A stretch of 7,127 nucleotides of DNA from an uncultured Pirellulaceae bacterium (GTDB lineage Bacteria > Planctomycetota > Planctomycetia > Pirellulales > Pirellulaceae). A model generated the notes under the pieces. It had not been told where the DNA came from. It worked only from the letters and a program-made list of their open reading frames with translations, and searched no databases. Both the position numbers and the translations under genes were made by a program. The stretch lies in the NCBI GenBank assembly GCA_947259675.1, contig CAMYNE010000097.1, positions 1-7,127 on the forward strand, in the 5' to 3' direction. The stretch's first letter is position 1. Each line of letters begins with the position of its first letter. Positions 6,136 to 7,127 of the stretch are shown one piece after another.

Positions 6136-7077
6136 ATGGCTGTTTCCAAGAAATCGAAAACATCAAACAAGGCGAAGTCGAATGGCGCTGGCAAATCGAC
6201 TGATCGCGTGGAAGTTTTGAAAACGTACAAAATGTACATCGGAGGAAAGTTTCCACGTACCGAGTCGGGGCGATATTACTCGCCAGAGGTGAATGGCAAA
6301 TCGATTGGCAATCTCTGCCTGGCGTCTCGCAAAGATGTTCGCAATGCGATCGTCGCGGCCCGTGCGGCTCAGCCAGCTTGGTGGGACAAGTCGGCTTACA
6401 ATCGCGGCCAAATTCTGTATCGCATTGCGGAGACTTTGGAAGGCCGCAAAGAGCAGTTCATTGCTGAGCTTGTCCGGCAAGGCGTGTCGGCAACGAAAGC
6501 CAAAACGGAAACCAACCAGAGTATTGATCGCCTGATCTATTATGCGGGTTGGTGCGACAAATATCAGCAGATTTTCAGTTCTGTGAATCCCGTCGCGTCG
6601 TCTCATTTCAATTTCTCGGTCCTGGAACCGACAGGAGTTGTGTTTATTGTCGCTTCTGAAGCGAGTCCCTTGCTGGGGTTGGTTTCGCTGATAGCGCCCG
6701 TGATTGCCGGCGGGAACAGTTGCGTCGTACTTGCGTCTGAATCGAGGCCGTTGTCAGCGGTTACATTCAGCGAAGTGTTGCAAACATCTGATGTGCCGGG
6801 TGGTGTGGTCAACATTTTGACTGGTAACAAGAAAGAATTGGCTGAGCATTTTTCCAGACATCTCGACGTCAACGCAATTGCCTGCGACGGCGTGGATGGC
6901 GAGCTGCAAAAATCGCTGCAGGAAAATGCGGTAACCAATGTGAAAAGGGTCAAGCCTTACGATCTTGATTGGACTCAAGGCGAATCGGAAAATCCTTATT
7001 TCATTCAGGATTTTTGCGAAGTCAAAACAACTTGGCATCCAATCGAAAAGATTAGTTCGTCTGGATCAGGATATTAA
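6136..7077 (+). CDS. Truncated, catalytically dead ALDH-like protein, probable C-terminal domain of a split ALDH16
   Basis: This 313-residue protein covers the N-terminal, coenzyme-binding part of the ALDH fold and stops where the catalytic domain should begin. Residues 31-248 follow the neighbouring ALDH (YIGGKF, YYAGW, IAPVIAGGN, PGGVVNILTG), but active-site positions are lost: PWNF becomes SEAS (174-177), LKPAE becomes LASES (199-203), and the LELGGK glutamate and catalytic cysteine are absent. A distinct tail with QDFCEVKTTWHPIEK (291-305) replaces the catalytic domain. An orderly tail and intact frame argue against recent decay. ALDH16 proteins carry just such an inactive Rossmann-like C-terminal domain, and 483 plus 313 residues match their total size, so this is probably the structural partner of the upstream enzyme. 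The N-terminus (1-24) is Lys/Ser-rich. The ATG at 6136 is preferred over a TTG at 6010, which would translate the repeat array. Confidence 0.88.
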   Translation: MAVSKKSKTSNKAKSNGAGKSTDRVEVLKTYKMYIGGKFPRTESGRYYSPEVNGKSIGNLCLASRKDVRNAIVAARAAQPAWWDKSAYNRGQILYRIAETLEGRKEQFIAELVRQGVSATKAKTETNQSIDRLIYYAGWCDKYQQIFSSVNPVASSHFNFSVLEPTGVVFIVASEASPLLGLVSLIAPVIAGGNSCVVLASESRPLSAVTFSEVLQTSDVPGGVVNILTGNKKELAEHFSRHLDVNAIACDGVDGELQKSLQENAVTNVKRVKPYDLDWTQGESENPYFIQDFCEVKTTWHPIEKISSSGSGY

Positions 7078-7078
7078 C

Positions 7079-7127
7079 ATGAACCCGCGTGCATCTGCCT
7101 TTGTTTTGACTAAGATCGAATAATGGA
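7079..7127 (+). other. Possible 14-codon ORF and start of a further gene at the window edge
   Basis: An ATG at 7079, one base after the stop of the ALDH-like gene, opens a 14-codon frame ending in TAA at 7121-7123. That stop overlaps an ATG at 7123-7125 as TAATG. This could be a short leader ORF coupled to a next gene, or simply spacer with the real start at 7123 or outside the window. Only five bases of the putative next gene are visible, so nothing can be said about it. Confidence 0.2.

Noticed and set aside
3607..7077. Bacterial microcompartment for aldehyde metabolism, suggested by aldolase plus aldehyde dehydrogenases in a planctomycete-like genome
   Set aside because: No shell protein is present, the aldolase is DERA rather than a fuculose/rhamnulose-phosphate aldolase, the dehydrogenase is not the CoA-acylating PduP type, and no amphipathic encapsulation peptide is apparent.
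6136..7077. Pseudogene created by a frameshift or early stop in a second ALDH
   Set aside because: The protein ends with an ordered, non-ALDH tail (around EVKTTWHPI) and the frame is intact. Only a few bases follow in the window, so a hidden catalytic domain downstream cannot be excluded, but domain loss looks ancestral.

Overview
The window looks like chromosomal DNA from a bacterium of the Planctomycetes, most likely near Pirellulaceae. This is an inference from gene style, not a database match. The clues are a Ser/Thr kinase with an HCD catalytic loop fused to a large extracytoplasmic sensor, weak or absent Shine-Dalgarno sequences before most starts, intermediate base composition, and long spacers between transcription units. 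Six protein-coding regions can be supported, one of them cut by the left edge.

Left part (1-1170). The 3' end of an unidentified plus-strand gene stops at 167. A 95-bp imperfect inverted repeat that resembles an integron attC site follows (219-313, tentative). A strong bidirectional hairpin terminator at 317-346 separates this from a convergent minus-strand cold-shock-domain gene (369-566). The next 600 bp hold no convincing gene. They contain the csp leader and, upstream of the kinase, four copies of the heptamer AATCGTT in 163 bp, three of them spaced exactly 35 bp apart.

Middle (1171-3447). One gene encodes a 758-residue transmembrane Ser/Thr protein kinase. Its order is cytoplasmic kinase, membrane helix, about 350-residue extracytoplasmic double-Cache-like domain, second membrane helix, short cytoplasmic tail. 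It probably forms its own transcription unit.

Right part (3607-7127). A plus-strand cluster encodes a deoxyribose-phosphate aldolase of the type related to animal DERA, a complete NAD-dependent aldehyde dehydrogenase starting 2 bp after it, and a 313-residue aldehyde-dehydrogenase-like protein without the catalytic half. DeoC splits 2-deoxyribose-5-phosphate into glyceraldehyde-3-phosphate and acetaldehyde, and the first dehydrogenase is the obvious candidate to oxidise the acetaldehyde. The second protein stops just where the catalytic domain should begin and adds its own roughly 40-residue tail. Together the two proteins have the size and domain order of one ALDH16 polypeptide (active ALDH plus inactive Rossmann-like C-terminal domain), so I propose they are a split ALDH16. 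The gap between them holds two adjoining arrays of 7-bp tandem repeats.

The most notable items are the split ALDH16-like pair beside deoC, the kinase with its sensor C-terminal to the catalytic domain, the heptamer arrays, the AATCGTT cluster and the attC-like element. I see no defence system, transposase, CRISPR array, tRNA or rRNA.
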